A model generated the notes under the pieces. It worked only from the letters and a program-made list of their open reading frames with translations. It was not told the DNA's origin and did not search any database. A program made the translations under genes and the position numbers. This document shows, piece by piece, positions 43,530 through 52,601 of a stretch of DNA of 64,000 bases; position 1 is the stretch's first letter; each line of letters begins with the position of its first letter. Source of the DNA: Improbicoccus pseudotrichonymphae (GTDB lineage: Bacteria > Bacillota > Clostridia > Oscillospirales > Acutalibacteraceae); the NCBI GenBank assembly GCA_036322855.1, contig AP027924.1, forward strand, positions 806,001 to 870,000. The letters are read 5' to 3'.

Positions 43530-44066
43530 ATGAGTACAGAACAGGAAGCTAAATGGTATATATTGCAAACGCATTCGGGGCATGAGAATGCCGTTGTTTC
43601 TAATATCGTGAAGGTTTTGGGGAACAGAAAAATGGATAAAGAAGTTTTAAAAATTGAAGTCCCGACTCAGAAAGTTACAGAGATAAAAAATGGGAAAAAA
43701 AGGGAAGTTTTAAAAAAAATTTATCCAGGTTATATTCTTATCAATATGTACTTGAATGATAAGGTATGTCATTTAATAAGATCCGTCAGAGGTGTTGTGT
43801 GTTTTGCCGGAGGCGATGGTAGGCCAATTCCGCTTACTCAGGAAGAGGAATTTAAATTGGGCGTTGCCAAGTCTTTTGAAAATAGATATGATGCACCTTA
43901 TAAAGTCTCGGATTCGGTAAAAATAATTGATGGTCCTCTAGAAGGTTATGTTGGAACTTTAACTGAGATAAATATGGAAAAAGAGCAATTGAAGGTCAGC
44001 GTTTCTATATTCAACAGGGAAACGTCGGTAGAGCTTAGCATGGATAGTGTTATACCATTAGGTTGA
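43530..44066 (+). CDS. nusG: Transcription termination/antitermination factor NusG
   Basis: It binds RNA polymerase and links it to ribosomes or Rho. At 178 residues it has the NGN domain (WYILQTHSGHENAVV ... YPGYILINM ... IRSVRGVVCF) and a C-terminal KOW domain (DSVKIIDGPLEGYVGTLTEI). It lies between secE and rplK as usual. Confidence 0.95.
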   Translation: MSTEQEAKWYILQTHSGHENAVVSNIVKVLGNRKMDKEVLKIEVPTQKVTEIKNGKKREVLKKIYPGYILINMYLNDKVCHLIRSVRGVVCFAGGDGRPIPLTQEEEFKLGVAKSFENRYDAPYKVSDSVKIIDGPLEGYVGTLTEINMEKEQLKVSVSIFNRETSVELSMDSVIPLG

Positions 44067-44088
44067 TTAATTTATCGGAGGAAGATAT

Positions 44089-44514
44089 ATGGCATCTAAA
44101 AAAATTAAATCAGTGGTCAAATTGCAGATACCTGGGGGAAAGGCTACGCCTGCGCCGCCCGTTGGTTCTATTTTGGGGCCACATGGTATTAATATAGTCG
44201 GTTTCACAAAGGAATTTAACGACAGAACAAAAGACACCAATATGGTAGTGCCGGTTGTAATAACAATATACACAGATAAAACTTTTGATTTTGTAGTGAA
44301 AACTCCGCCTTCTGCTGTTTTAATAAAAAAAGAATGTGGCATTGAAAAAGGTTCGGGTATACCGAATAAGAATAAAGTTTCTAAGATTTCAAGAGACAAA
44401 CTTGTTAAAATAGCTGAGCTTAAAATGCCAGATTTAAATGCCGCGTCGCTCGAAACAGCAGTCAGCATGATTGCCGGTACGGCCAGAAGCATGGGTGTTG
44501 TTGTTGAAAATTAG
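44089..44514 (+). CDS. rplK: Ribosomal protein uL11
   Basis: It builds the GTPase-associated stalk base with 23S rRNA. The 141 residues show the N-terminal KLQIPGGKATPAPPVGSILG, IVGFTKEFNDRT and the C-terminal rRNA-binding domain (KTPPSAVLIKK ... MIAGTARSMGV). AGGAGG precedes ATG 44089. Confidence 0.96.
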   Translation: MASKKIKSVVKLQIPGGKATPAPPVGSILGPHGINIVGFTKEFNDRTKDTNMVVPVVITIYTDKTFDFVVKTPPSAVLIKKECGIEKGSGIPNKNKVSKISRDKLVKIAELKMPDLNAASLETAVSMIAGTARSMGVVVEN

Positions 44515-44548
44515 ACCATTATTATTAACTTTGTCTATGAGGTAAGAT

Positions 44549-45247
44549 ATGAAAAAAAGAGGTAAAAGATATCACGAACTTGTCAAACTTTTCAATAAAA
44601 AATTAAAGTATACATCGAAAGAAGCCGTTGAGTTATGTCTACAGGCCGCCAATGCCAAATTCGATGAAACGATAGAGGTTCATGTCAAGTTGTCTGTGGA
44701 TTCACGGCAAGCGAATCAACAAGTCAGAGGAACTTTGGTCTTACCCAACGGGAATGGCAAAAATTTAAAAATTCTTGTAATTTGTAAAAATGAAAATGTA
44801 GATATTGCAAAGAAATCTGGCGCTGATTTGATTGGATCCGATGAATATATCGAAAAAATTCAGTCGGGCTGGTTTGATTTCGATGTTTTGATTACTACTC
44901 CCGATATGATGCCGACAATCAGCAAACTTGGTAAAATATTGGGTCCTAAGGGTCTCATGCCTAATCCTAAGTTGGGAACTGTAACGTCAGATATTAGGAA
45001 AGCCATAACGGAAATCAAACTTGGGAAAATAGAGTATAGAACAGATAAGAACAACATAGTGCATTGCTATATTGGTAAGAAGTCTTTTGGTTCTGATAAA
45101 ATACTTGAAAATTTTGAGTCTTTGATGAATACGATCGCGAAGGCTAGACCTGTATCCATAAAATCTCAATATATACGTTCGTGTTTTATTTCAAGCACAA
45201 TGGGATTAGGTATAGCTGTTAATGAAAATAGTTTTATGGCTGTATGA
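44549..45247 (+). CDS. rplA: Ribosomal protein uL1
   Basis: It forms the L1 stalk and often represses its own operon. The 232 residues include FDETIEVHVKLSVDSRQANQ, VRGTLVLPNGNGK, GPKGLMPNPKLGTVT and the C-terminal SIKSQYIRSCFISSTMG. The rplJ-rplL genes that normally follow are not here; nrdR, with its own promoter, comes next, so the stalk operon has been split in this genome. Confidence 0.96.
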   Translation: MKKRGKRYHELVKLFNKKLKYTSKEAVELCLQAANAKFDETIEVHVKLSVDSRQANQQVRGTLVLPNGNGKNLKILVICKNENVDIAKKSGADLIGSDEYIEKIQSGWFDFDVLITTPDMMPTISKLGKILGPKGLMPNPKLGTVTSDIRKAITEIKLGKIEYRTDKNNIVHCYIGKKSFGSDKILENFESLMNTIAKARPVSIKSQYIRSCFISSTMGLGIAVNENSFMAV

Positions 45248-45274
45248 CGTTTTTGAGTAAAAATTTTATGTGTA

Positions 45275-45302
45275 TTGACAATATTTAATATTAAATTAGA
45301 AT
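45275..45302 (+). promoter_or_regulatory. Promoter of nrdR
   Basis: TTGACA (45275-45280), a 16-base spacer, and TAGAAT (45297-45302), 46 bases before the nrdR ATG. Confidence 0.65.
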
Positions 45303-45347
45303 CTCAGGCAGGGTTTGTTTGAATTTGGGTTTGAGCGATGGAACACG

Positions 45348-45797
45348 ATGAAATGTCCTTTGTGTAAGTTATTGAATAGTAGTAAAGTTTTGGAATCCCG
45401 TGCCACTGACGACGGGACAAGAATAAGGAGGCGTCGTGAATGCGTTTCTTGCTTGAAAAGATTTACAACTTATGAGACCGTCGAACTCACTCCGATGGTA
45501 GTCATAAAAAAAGATGGCTCGAGAGAAATTTTTGACATCGAGAAGGTTATCAACGGAATTTTAAAAGCTTGTCACAAAAGATCGGTTGAAGTCGAAAAAA
45601 TTTACGAGATATCCAGAAATATAGAGCATATTTTTCAAAATATGCTTGTTTCGGAAGTGAACAGTTATGAAATAGGCGAAAAAGTTATGGCTGCTTTAAA
45701 AATTATCGATGAGGTCGCTTATGTTAGGTTTGCATCGATTTATAGGCAATTCAAAGACATAAGTGATTTTGTAGAGAATTTAAAAAAACTCGAATAA
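45348..45797 (+). CDS. nrdR: Ribonucleotide reductase repressor NrdR
   Basis: NrdR senses ATP/dATP through an ATP-cone and represses nrd operons. The 149 residues from ATG 45348 start MKCPLCKLLNSSKVLESR, with the zinc ribbon completed by ECVSCLKRFTTYE. The ATP-cone follows (VVIKKDGSREIFDIEKVING ... VRFASIYRQFKDI). Its target boxes lie at 30127-30173 before the anaerobic reductase operon. It is likely the first gene of an nrdR-prs-rbfA-nrnA run. Confidence 0.95.
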   Translation: MKCPLCKLLNSSKVLESRATDDGTRIRRRRECVSCLKRFTTYETVELTPMVVIKKDGSREIFDIEKVINGILKACHKRSVEVEKIYEISRNIEHIFQNMLVSEVNSYEIGEKVMAALKIIDEVAYVRFASIYRQFKDISDFVENLKKLE

Positions 45798-45819
45798 ATG
45801 TAAGCATGGTAATTATATT

Positions 45820-46734
45820 ATGAGTAATATTAAAATTTTTTCCGGAAATTCAAATTTACAGTTGGCAAATTCTTTGTGTTTGCAGCTGGGTGTGCGTTTA
45901 TCGAAATGTGATTTGGGAAAATTCAGCGATGGGGAAATTTCGCTTGTTATAAATGAAAATGTAAAAAATTTTGAATGCTACATTGTTCAATCGACATCAA
46001 ATCCGGTCAATGATAACTTAATGGAAGCATTAATTTTGTCGAATGCTCTGCGAAGCAACGGCGCGAGTAAGATAACCATGATTCTGCCATATTTTGGTTA
46101 TTCGAGGCAAGATAAGAAGACAAAAATAGAGCCAATAACGTCGCGTTTAGTTGCAAATTTAATAGAAAAAGCCGGAGTTAATGAAATCATAACTGTTGAT
46201 ATTCATGCTTTGCAGATTCTAGGATATTTTAACATAAGCTCTATAAATATAGATAGCTCAAATATTTTTTGTAAATATATTAAAGAAAAGTTAATCTTTG
46301 ATGAAAAAGAATTTGTTTTGGTTTCCCCAGATTGTGGAGCAATCAAAAAAACAAGAAATTTATTTAATCTTTTAGGTTGTCAAAATAATAATATAGTCAT
46401 AGTTGATAAATACAGAAAGCGAGCCAATGTTTCTGAAGTAATGAATATAGTCGGAGATGTCAAAAATAAAAAAGTTATTATGTTAGACGACATAATAGAT
46501 ACGGCGGGTACTATATGCAATGCAGCGAATGCGTTGATCGAAAAAGGCGCTTCGGAAGTAAATGTTTGTGCTTCTCATGCCGTGCTTTCGGGGAATGCAA
46601 TCGAAAGAATAAAAAACAGCTGTATTAAAAAATTCGTTTTTTTAAATACTGTTTTTATGCCTCGCGAGAAAAAACTAGAAAATTTTGATATAATTGACAT
46701 TTCGGGCGAATTTTCTAAATTAATAGTAGTTTAG
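45820..46734 (+). CDS. prs: Ribose-phosphate pyrophosphokinase
   Basis: It makes PRPP from ribose-5-phosphate and ATP for nucleotide synthesis. The 304 residues include the start SNIKIFSGNSNLQLAN, the ATP/metal region YFGYSRQDKKTK, VDIHALQILGYF and the PRPP-binding loop VIMLDDIIDTAGTI. It is slightly shorter than average at the C-terminus. The catalytic flexible loop is VDKYRKRANVSEV, as KxR. Confidence 0.94.
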   Translation: MSNIKIFSGNSNLQLANSLCLQLGVRLSKCDLGKFSDGEISLVINENVKNFECYIVQSTSNPVNDNLMEALILSNALRSNGASKITMILPYFGYSRQDKKTKIEPITSRLVANLIEKAGVNEIITVDIHALQILGYFNISSINIDSSNIFCKYIKEKLIFDEKEFVLVSPDCGAIKKTRNLFNLLGCQNNNIVIVDKYRKRANVSEVMNIVGDVKNKKVIMLDDIIDTAGTICNAANALIEKGASEVNVCASHAVLSGNAIERIKNSCIKKFVFLNTVFMPREKKLENFDIIDISGEFSKLIVV

Positions 46735-46745
46735 AGGTTGTGTCT

Positions 46746-47144
46746 ATGAGTAACATTAGAAGAAGTCATCAGGTTATTTCGGTAAATAAAAAAAATAATT
46801 TGCCCAAGAGAAGGGTCATTCGTGCTTGCGAAAGTATAAAAAGAGAAATTTCGACTTTAATAATGAATCTAGAAGATCCCAGAATAGAGTGGAAGTTCGT
46901 GAATGTGATCAGAGTTTGGTTGTCTAATGATTTTTTGGTGTGCAAAGTTTTTATAAGTTCTCTGAATGGAGAAAAAGAACGCAATAAAGCATCAAAAATT
47001 CTCAACAACGCCGGCGGATTTATTAAATCTAAATTAACATCTAAATTAAAAATGAAGTTTGTGCCCTTGTTACAATTTATACCTACAAATTCCATAGAAT
47101 ATAGTTTTGATATACAGAAGAAAATTAATGTGTTGAATCTATGA
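46746..47144 (+). CDS. rbfA: Ribosome-binding factor A
   Basis: It helps mature the 30S subunit at the 16S rRNA 5' end. After a basic N-terminal extension (about 20 residues) the KH-like fold shows RVIRACESIKREISTLIMNL, EDPRIEWKFVNVIRVWLSND and VCKVFISSLNG, with SIEYSFDIQKKI at the end. ATG 46746 has GAGG upstream. The TGA stop overlaps the nrnA start as ATGA. Confidence 0.88.
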   Translation: MSNIRRSHQVISVNKKNNLPKRRVIRACESIKREISTLIMNLEDPRIEWKFVNVIRVWLSNDFLVCKVFISSLNGEKERNKASKILNNAGGFIKSKLTSKLKMKFVPLLQFIPTNSIEYSFDIQKKINVLNL

Positions 47145-48079
47145 ATGTTAAGAAGTTTGGCAAAATAATTGAAATTATAAGTAAATGTAATGATTTTTGC
47201 ATTTTGTCTCATCTTCGCCCGGATGGCGATTCCATAGGTTCTTCCATGGCTCTGTATCTTGCACTCAAAAAACTTAAAAAAAGAGTATGTGTTGTTGTTC
47301 CTGAAGAGGCATATATTAAATATGATTTTTTATTAAGGTATTTGGATACCCGTAAATCTAAGAAGAAAACGATTATCTCGATAGATACCGCCGATATTTC
47401 GCTTTTATACAATCCTGAAAATTTGAAAATAGATATTTGCATTGACCATCATATAACTAACAAAGGATATGCTAAACTAAATTATATTAATTGTATTTCT
47501 GCATCTAATTCAATTAATATATATCATCTGTTGGAAAACATGAAAGTGAAAATAGACAGAAAAATTGCTGAATGTATTTTCACGGGCATATTAACAGATA
47601 CAGCAAGATACAAAAATTTAAATGTAAACGAAGAAGTGTTTAAAATTTCTTCGATTTTGTATCCGATGATAAATTACAATAATTTAAATAAAAAAATATT
47701 TAAACAAACTAAATTCTTTTTTGATTTAAAATGCAAAATTTTAAGTAGAGTTGAATATTTTTTTGATGACAAGTGTTCTGTTTGTACAATAAGATTAAAA
47801 ACAATGAATAAATGCAAAGAAAAATGCGGTGAATTAGATGTTGCTTCATCAACTTTAGTTATAGAAAATGTGATGATTGCCGTTACCATAAAAGAGGAAT
47901 CTGAGAATTTTTTTAAGGTTTCCGTAAGAAGCAACGGAGATTTGAGTGTACTTGAGTTATGCCGGATATTCAAGGGAGGAGGCCATAAAAATGCCGGTGG
48001 TTTTTTCGTAAAAGGAGAGTTGAGTGAAATTAAACAAAAAATTTTATCCTCAATAAAGTTAAATATCGAAAACTTTTAA
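47141..48079 (+). CDS. nrnA: DHH-family oligoribonuclease/pAp phosphatase NrnA
   Basis: It degrades short oligoribonucleotides and dephosphorylates pAp. The 312 residues carry the DHH signature set: LRPDGDSIGSSMAL, ISIDTAD, CIDHHITNKG, GILTDTARYKN, and the DHHA1 end GGGHKNAGGFFVKGEL. It is coupled to rbfA by a 4-base overlap, the usual Firmicutes arrangement. Confidence 0.93.
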   Translation: MNVKKFGKIIEIISKCNDFCILSHLRPDGDSIGSSMALYLALKKLKKRVCVVVPEEAYIKYDFLLRYLDTRKSKKKTIISIDTADISLLYNPENLKIDICIDHHITNKGYAKLNYINCISASNSINIYHLLENMKVKIDRKIAECIFTGILTDTARYKNLNVNEEVFKISSILYPMINYNNLNKKIFKQTKFFFDLKCKILSRVEYFFDDKCSVCTIRLKTMNKCKEKCGELDVASSTLVIENVMIAVTIKEESENFFKVSVRSNGDLSVLELCRIFKGGGHKNAGGFFVKGELSEIKQKILSSIKLNIENF

Positions 48080-48150
48080 ATTTATATAAACGGGAAAAAT
48101 ATGTGTTAAAATCAACCCTTGATTGTTATTTTTGCGCAGGAGAGTTGTAA

Positions 48151-49026
48151 ATGCAGTGTATTTTAAAGTGCGACCCGGAAGAAGTTATTTCCAACATAAA
48201 AATAAACGACTTAAAGCTTTCCGACTCTGTGTTACAACTAAAAATCATAATTCTTATTTCTAAGAAATATCTGATAAAGATAGATTCTGTCTTTATTGCC
48301 GAGACGTTAAACGAAAATATTGAAAGTGTTGAGAGTGCAATTTTATTTTGGGCAAAGAACGGTTTGTTCGAAATAATTTATAATCGGGAAGTTATCTGCC
48401 AGAGAAAAAATAGGAAAAGCTCCATATACAACAGCACGGCAGAAGATAATTCTTTATTTTTGAGAGAAGCAGAAAATATATTAAAGAGACAACTTTCGAG
48501 TGCGGATGTTTCGACTTTCTTGGATTTAAAAAACAAGGAGCATCTGAGTGATTCAGTTATTATTATGCTTATACAGTATTGTGCCGGTTTAAACAGGACA
48601 AATTGTAGATATATATATAGCGTAGGAGTCGACTGGGCTAAAGATGGTATTAATTCAATAGAAAAGGTAGAAAAAAAAATTAAAGAAATAGATAAGTTTG
48701 GAAGATTATGGAGAAAATATGAAAGTATAATAGGTTTTGAAAAACGTTCTCCAACGGCGAAAGAAAAAGAGGCTGTTGTTTTGTGGTTTGAAACTTGGAA
48801 GTATCCTCCCGAGATAATAAAAGAGGCGTATGATATTTGCGTAAACTCCAAAGGTAAGTACATATTTAATTACATAAATAAAATAATTGAAAATTGGCAT
48901 AACAATAAAGTAAGTTCATTGGAAGATATAGCGAAGCTGCGAATTCAGTACAAAAGTAATCAAAAATCCAAAGGCGTTTCTTATGACATAAAAAAATTTG
49001 AAGAAAGAGAATTTTCAGTCGTTTAG
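48151..49026 (+). CDS. DnaD-domain replication protein
   Basis: The 291-residue protein has an N-terminal winged-helix-like region, about residues 15-90 (LKIIILISKKYLIKIDSVFI, then SAILFWAKNGLFEI). A DnaD-type helical domain follows: VIIMLIQYCAGLNRTNCRYI, VGVDWAKDGINSIEKVEKKI, then a second similar segment TAKEKEAVVLWFETWKYPPE ... AYDICVNSKGKYIFNYINKI. Such two-domain DnaD proteins are common in Clostridia, where they take part in helicase loading. It starts after GGAG and ends 3 bases before the potD-like gene. Confidence 0.82.
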   Translation: MQCILKCDPEEVISNIKINDLKLSDSVLQLKIIILISKKYLIKIDSVFIAETLNENIESVESAILFWAKNGLFEIIYNREVICQRKNRKSSIYNSTAEDNSLFLREAENILKRQLSSADVSTFLDLKNKEHLSDSVIIMLIQYCAGLNRTNCRYIYSVGVDWAKDGINSIEKVEKKIKEIDKFGRLWRKYESIIGFEKRSPTAKEKEAVVLWFETWKYPPEIIKEAYDICVNSKGKYIFNYINKIIENWHNNKVSSLEDIAKLRIQYKSNQKSKGVSYDIKKFEEREFSVV

Positions 49027-49028
49027 AT

Positions 49029-50231
49029 ATGGGTAAATATGTTTACAAAAATAAATTTAGAATAATATTTGTGCTTTCTGTTCTTTTGTTCGCTGTTGTT
49101 TTTTTGTTCTTATTGCATTTTAGGGCGCAAAATGTTGTTCTTAATGTTTGTAATTGGGGTGAAACTGTAGTGGTTGATGGCCCTAATGGCATCAAAATGG
49201 ATATTAATAAGAAATTTACTCAAGAAACCGGAATAAAAGTGAATTATACTAATTTTCAAAGCAACGAAGAGTTGTACACAAAATTAGTTCATGGCGGAGC
49301 AAAGTATGATGTGATTTTTCCATCCGATTATATGATTTCAAAACTTAGAAAGAAGGGTATAATACAAAAAATTAATTTTGATAAAATACCAAATTATAAA
49401 TTCATAGATAATAAACATAAAAATTTAGAATTCGATCCCTTGAATGAGTATTCGGTGCCGTACATGTGGGGTCTTGTCGGTATTTTCTACAATGAAAAAT
49501 ATGTAAAGGAAAAAAAAATGACTTGGGACATACTTTGGAACAAAAAATATTCGGGGAAAATATTATATTTTGATAATCCAAGGGATGCCTTCGGAGTCTC
49601 TCTTATGCGCATTGGAAAAAATATAAATAGCAAGAAAATAAACGATTGGAATGAAGCACAGAGAGAATTAAAAAAGCAAAAACCGTTAATACAAAGTTAT
49701 GTTATGGACCAAATTTTCGATAAACTTAATTCCGAAGAAGCTTTTCTTGCTGCGTTTTATTGCCACGTCAGTACTTCCGGAATAACATTAAGCCCAAGTA
49801 TAAAATTTGTCATTCCGGATGAAGATACAAATAAATTTGTAGATTGCGCCTGTATACCTAAAAACACTAGTCATTATGAAGAAGCTCATGAGTATATAAA
49901 TTTTTTATGCCGAAACGATATAGCTTTTGAAAATATGAAAAATAACGGCTACTTGAGCCCAAATACCGAAGTTGAAAAAGAATTAAGCAAAAATTCCAGT
50001 TATTTTTACGTAAAAAACAGAGATAATGGCAAAACACAGGTTTTCACGGATTTAGAAGATAGCATAAATGAAAACATGGAAAAACTATGGTTAGATTTAA
50101 AATTAAATGAAAATAAAAATTCAAGCATTGATAAAATATTGTTCATTTCGATTTTATTTTTACTGATGTCATTTAATTTTGCCAAAGGGTTCAAATATGT
50201 ACTGCACACGGTTATAAAAAACAAATTCTAA
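49029..50231 (+). CDS. potD: Spermidine/putrescine-binding protein, membrane anchored
   Basis: A periplasmic-binding-protein-like polyamine receptor. An N-terminal membrane segment (about residues 10-30) is followed by LNVCNWGETVVVDG, FTQETGIKVNYTNFQSNEEL, YDVIFPSDYMI, VPYMWGLVGIFYN and CACIPKNTSHYEEAHEYINF, all matching PotD. Unusually, a second hydrophobic segment lies at the C-terminus (ILFISILFLLMSFNFAKG). The PotA, B and C transporter genes are not downstream. They may lie elsewhere, or the gene may be an orphan. The C-terminal segment could be a relic of a PotC-PotD fusion or an extra anchor. Confidence 0.88.
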   Translation: MGKYVYKNKFRIIFVLSVLLFAVVFLFLLHFRAQNVVLNVCNWGETVVVDGPNGIKMDINKKFTQETGIKVNYTNFQSNEELYTKLVHGGAKYDVIFPSDYMISKLRKKGIIQKINFDKIPNYKFIDNKHKNLEFDPLNEYSVPYMWGLVGIFYNEKYVKEKKMTWDILWNKKYSGKILYFDNPRDAFGVSLMRIGKNINSKKINDWNEAQRELKKQKPLIQSYVMDQIFDKLNSEEAFLAAFYCHVSTSGITLSPSIKFVIPDEDTNKFVDCACIPKNTSHYEEAHEYINFLCRNDIAFENMKNNGYLSPNTEVEKELSKNSSYFYVKNRDNGKTQVFTDLEDSINENMEKLWLDLKLNENKNSSIDKILFISILFLLMSFNFAKGFKYVLHTVIKNKF

Positions 50232-50269
50232 TCATAAAAATAACTAAAGTTTATCCGGCGGAGGAAAAA

Positions 50270-50797
50270 ATGATGATTAGAAAGGTTTTTTGGGTGTTAT
50301 TTTTTTGCTTATTAGTTTTTTCTTGTTTCTTTTTATTTAAATATTTCTCTAAAAGAAATAAATTCGACGCAAATTGCTTGCTGCACGATTTTAAAGCCAG
50401 TGCTATTATAGTAACTCCTGAAAAAGAGGTGGAATGTGAAATTTCAAAAGATTCTGAAAAAGTTTTGATTGAAATAACCAATAAAAAAATGGAAGGTTTT
50501 ACATTCGAATTAGACAACAAAGGAAAACAAAAGATCTCGTTCAAAGGTTTGGAACAAGAATTCGACAATAGTAATTTTTTAAATGAGAACTCATATCTAA
50601 ATGTCCTAAGTAATTTGCTGAAAAACTTAGACTCAATCAGTTTTAAAAATATCCAAAACACAAAAGAAGAAATAAAATTTGAAGGCAAAGTAAACGGCAT
50701 CAAATTTGAATTAATTTCCGACAAAAACGGAAACATAAAAGAGATAAATATTCCTGAAAAAAACATCAAAATAATATTTCAATCTTACTTATACTAA
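50270..50797 (+). CDS. Membrane-anchored hypothetical protein
   Basis: A 175-residue protein. A hydrophobic N-terminus (FWVLFFCLLVFSCFFLFKYF) is followed by a predicted beta-rich extracytoplasmic domain with CEISKDSEKVLIEITNKKME and FEGKVNGIKFELISDKNG. The LVFSC could serve as a lipobox. GGAGG precedes ATG 50270. It faces the converging pckG gene with an 8-base gap. I do not recognise the family; similar small lipoproteins are common in Clostridia. Confidence 0.6.
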   Translation: MMIRKVFWVLFFCLLVFSCFFLFKYFSKRNKFDANCLLHDFKASAIIVTPEKEVECEISKDSEKVLIEITNKKMEGFTFELDNKGKQKISFKGLEQEFDNSNFLNENSYLNVLSNLLKNLDSISFKNIQNTKEEIKFEGKVNGIKFELISDKNGNIKEINIPEKNIKIIFQSYLY

Positions 50798-50804
50798 TTT
50801 ATCT

Positions 50805-52559
50805 CTATTTTATATATTTTCCAAAAATTCCTACGTTTAATTTATCATAAAAAGACTTGATTTCTTTTTTCTCTTTGTCCCAAAGTTCTTCATCAAAAAA
50901 TAGTAACTTATTTAGATGTTTTTCGTTTAAATTCATGCCCTTTGTATTTATGTCTTTTTCATAAGGCAAAAACCCTATTAGCGAATCTTTACAGTCTATA
51001 TTATTTTCAATTCTATCCAAAATCCAATCAACAACTCTTATATTTTCTCCAAAACCCGGCCAAATAATTTCATCTTTTTCATCTTGCATAAACCAATTCA
51101 CATGAAAAATTTTAGGTGCATTTACTAATTTCTTTCCGACATTAAGCCAATGTTTGAAATAATCAGCCATATTATAACCGCAAAAAGACAACATGCTAAA
51201 AGGGTCTCTTCTTGTTTTACCTACGTTTGAATCCACTGCAGACGTAATTTCCGTCGATAAAACAGAAGCCATAAAAACACCGTGCTCCCAATCTTTGCTT
51301 TCCGCCACAAGAGGCATTAAATTTTTGCGTTTACCTCCGAATATTATTGCATCAATCACTACGCCTTCCGGATTGTCAAATTCTTTGCTTAAATACGGAT
51401 AATTTTTTGCAGAAACAGCAAAACGAGCGTTTTTTTGATTGGTTTCTAATTGTTTTTCCCAATGTTCTCCTTTCCAATTTAAAGAATTTTCAGGAACATC
51501 TTTGCTCAAACCATCCCACCAAACAGTATTATCGGCTAAATTGTGCATCACATTGGTAAAAATAGTATTTTTTTTAATTGCTAAACTGATATTTGTATCT
51601 TTATTAATACCAGAACAGGCACCAAAAAAACCATTTTCTGCGTTTATTGCTCTTAAACGACCATTCGAATCTATTTTTAACCATGCTATGTCATCTCCGA
51701 CACACCAAACTTCGTAGCCTCTTTCTGTATATGATTTCGGTAGTTTCATCATGGCAAAATCTGTTTTTCCGCAACCGGAAGGAAAACAAGCGCACATATA
51801 TTTAATTTCTTTGCCAGGTCTTTTAATCCCCACAATTGCCATATGTTCAGCTAGCCATCCTTCTTTGTTGGCCGAAACAGAAGCTAATCTTAGAGCGAGA
51901 CACTTTTTACCCAATAAGGCATTTCCTCCGTAATTTGAATTTATTGAAAATATAAAATTGCTTTGGGGGAAATGACAAATATATCTATTTTCCGGATCAT
52001 TATCGCAAGACGCGTGCAAACACCTGGTCCAAGAGGTCGTCTCGAGTAAGTCGTTGCACATAGTCTCTTCCAAACTTTCGAATTTCTTAATAACTTGACT
52101 GTTAAGCCTTGTCATTATAGTCATCATTATGGCAACGTAAACAGAGTCAGTCACTTGAATTCCAAGTTTACATAAGGGAGAACCCGGCGGCCCCATGGCA
52201 AAAGGAATCACATACATTTTTCTGTTTCTATAGGAATTTTTTGAGATATTTATAAGTTTTTCAAAAGCTTCATGAGGTTTTTGCCAGTTGTTTGTCGGTC
52301 CGGCATCTTCGTGTTTATCACAACATACAAACGTTCTTGACTCCGACCTCGCAACATCATTTATTGAAGATCTGTGAAGAAAACAATTCGGCATTATCCC
52401 TTCGTTTAGTCGAAACAAAATTCCGCCTTTAACCGCATTTTCTTTCAAATTTTCTATCTGTTTAACATCACCGTTTAACCAAATTACCTCTGAGGGATCG
52501 AAAATCTCTTTGATTTTATTAACCCACGATGCCACGGATTTATTTTTTAAAATATTCAA
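50805..52559 (-). CDS. pckG: Phosphoenolpyruvate carboxykinase (GTP)
   Basis: It interconverts oxaloacetate and PEP using GTP/GDP. In gut anaerobes it often runs in the PEP-carboxylating direction to fix CO2 into C4 acids. The 584 residues have the GTP-type signatures: MTRLN near the substrate site, NYGGNALLGKKCLALRLAS, the P-loop FPSGCGKTDFAMM with the reactive Cys, and CVGDDIAWLKID. It lies downstream of the site TGTATAATTTGAAAC (52573-52587) that it shares with the palindrome at 7990-8029. Confidence 0.95.
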   Translation of the reverse strand: MNILKNKSVASWVNKIKEIFDPSEVIWLNGDVKQIENLKENAVKGGILFRLNEGIMPNCFLHRSSINDVARSESRTFVCCDKHEDAGPTNNWQKPHEAFEKLINISKNSYRNRKMYVIPFAMGPPGSPLCKLGIQVTDSVYVAIMMTIMTRLNSQVIKKFESLEETMCNDLLETTSWTRCLHASCDNDPENRYICHFPQSNFIFSINSNYGGNALLGKKCLALRLASVSANKEGWLAEHMAIVGIKRPGKEIKYMCACFPSGCGKTDFAMMKLPKSYTERGYEVWCVGDDIAWLKIDSNGRLRAINAENGFFGACSGINKDTNISLAIKKNTIFTNVMHNLADNTVWWDGLSKDVPENSLNWKGEHWEKQLETNQKNARFAVSAKNYPYLSKEFDNPEGVVIDAIIFGGKRKNLMPLVAESKDWEHGVFMASVLSTEITSAVDSNVGKTRRDPFSMLSFCGYNMADYFKHWLNVGKKLVNAPKIFHVNWFMQDEKDEIIWPGFGENIRVVDWILDRIENNIDCKDSLIGFLPYEKDINTKGMNLNEKHLNKLLFFDEELWDKEKKEIKSFYDKLNVGIFGKYIK

Positions 52560-52601
52560 TCACCTCTTAAACTGTATAATTTGAAACGTAATTCTATTCT
52601 C

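Noticed and set aside
44067..44492. 141-codon open frame on the minus strand
   Set aside because: Exact antisense shadow of rplK.
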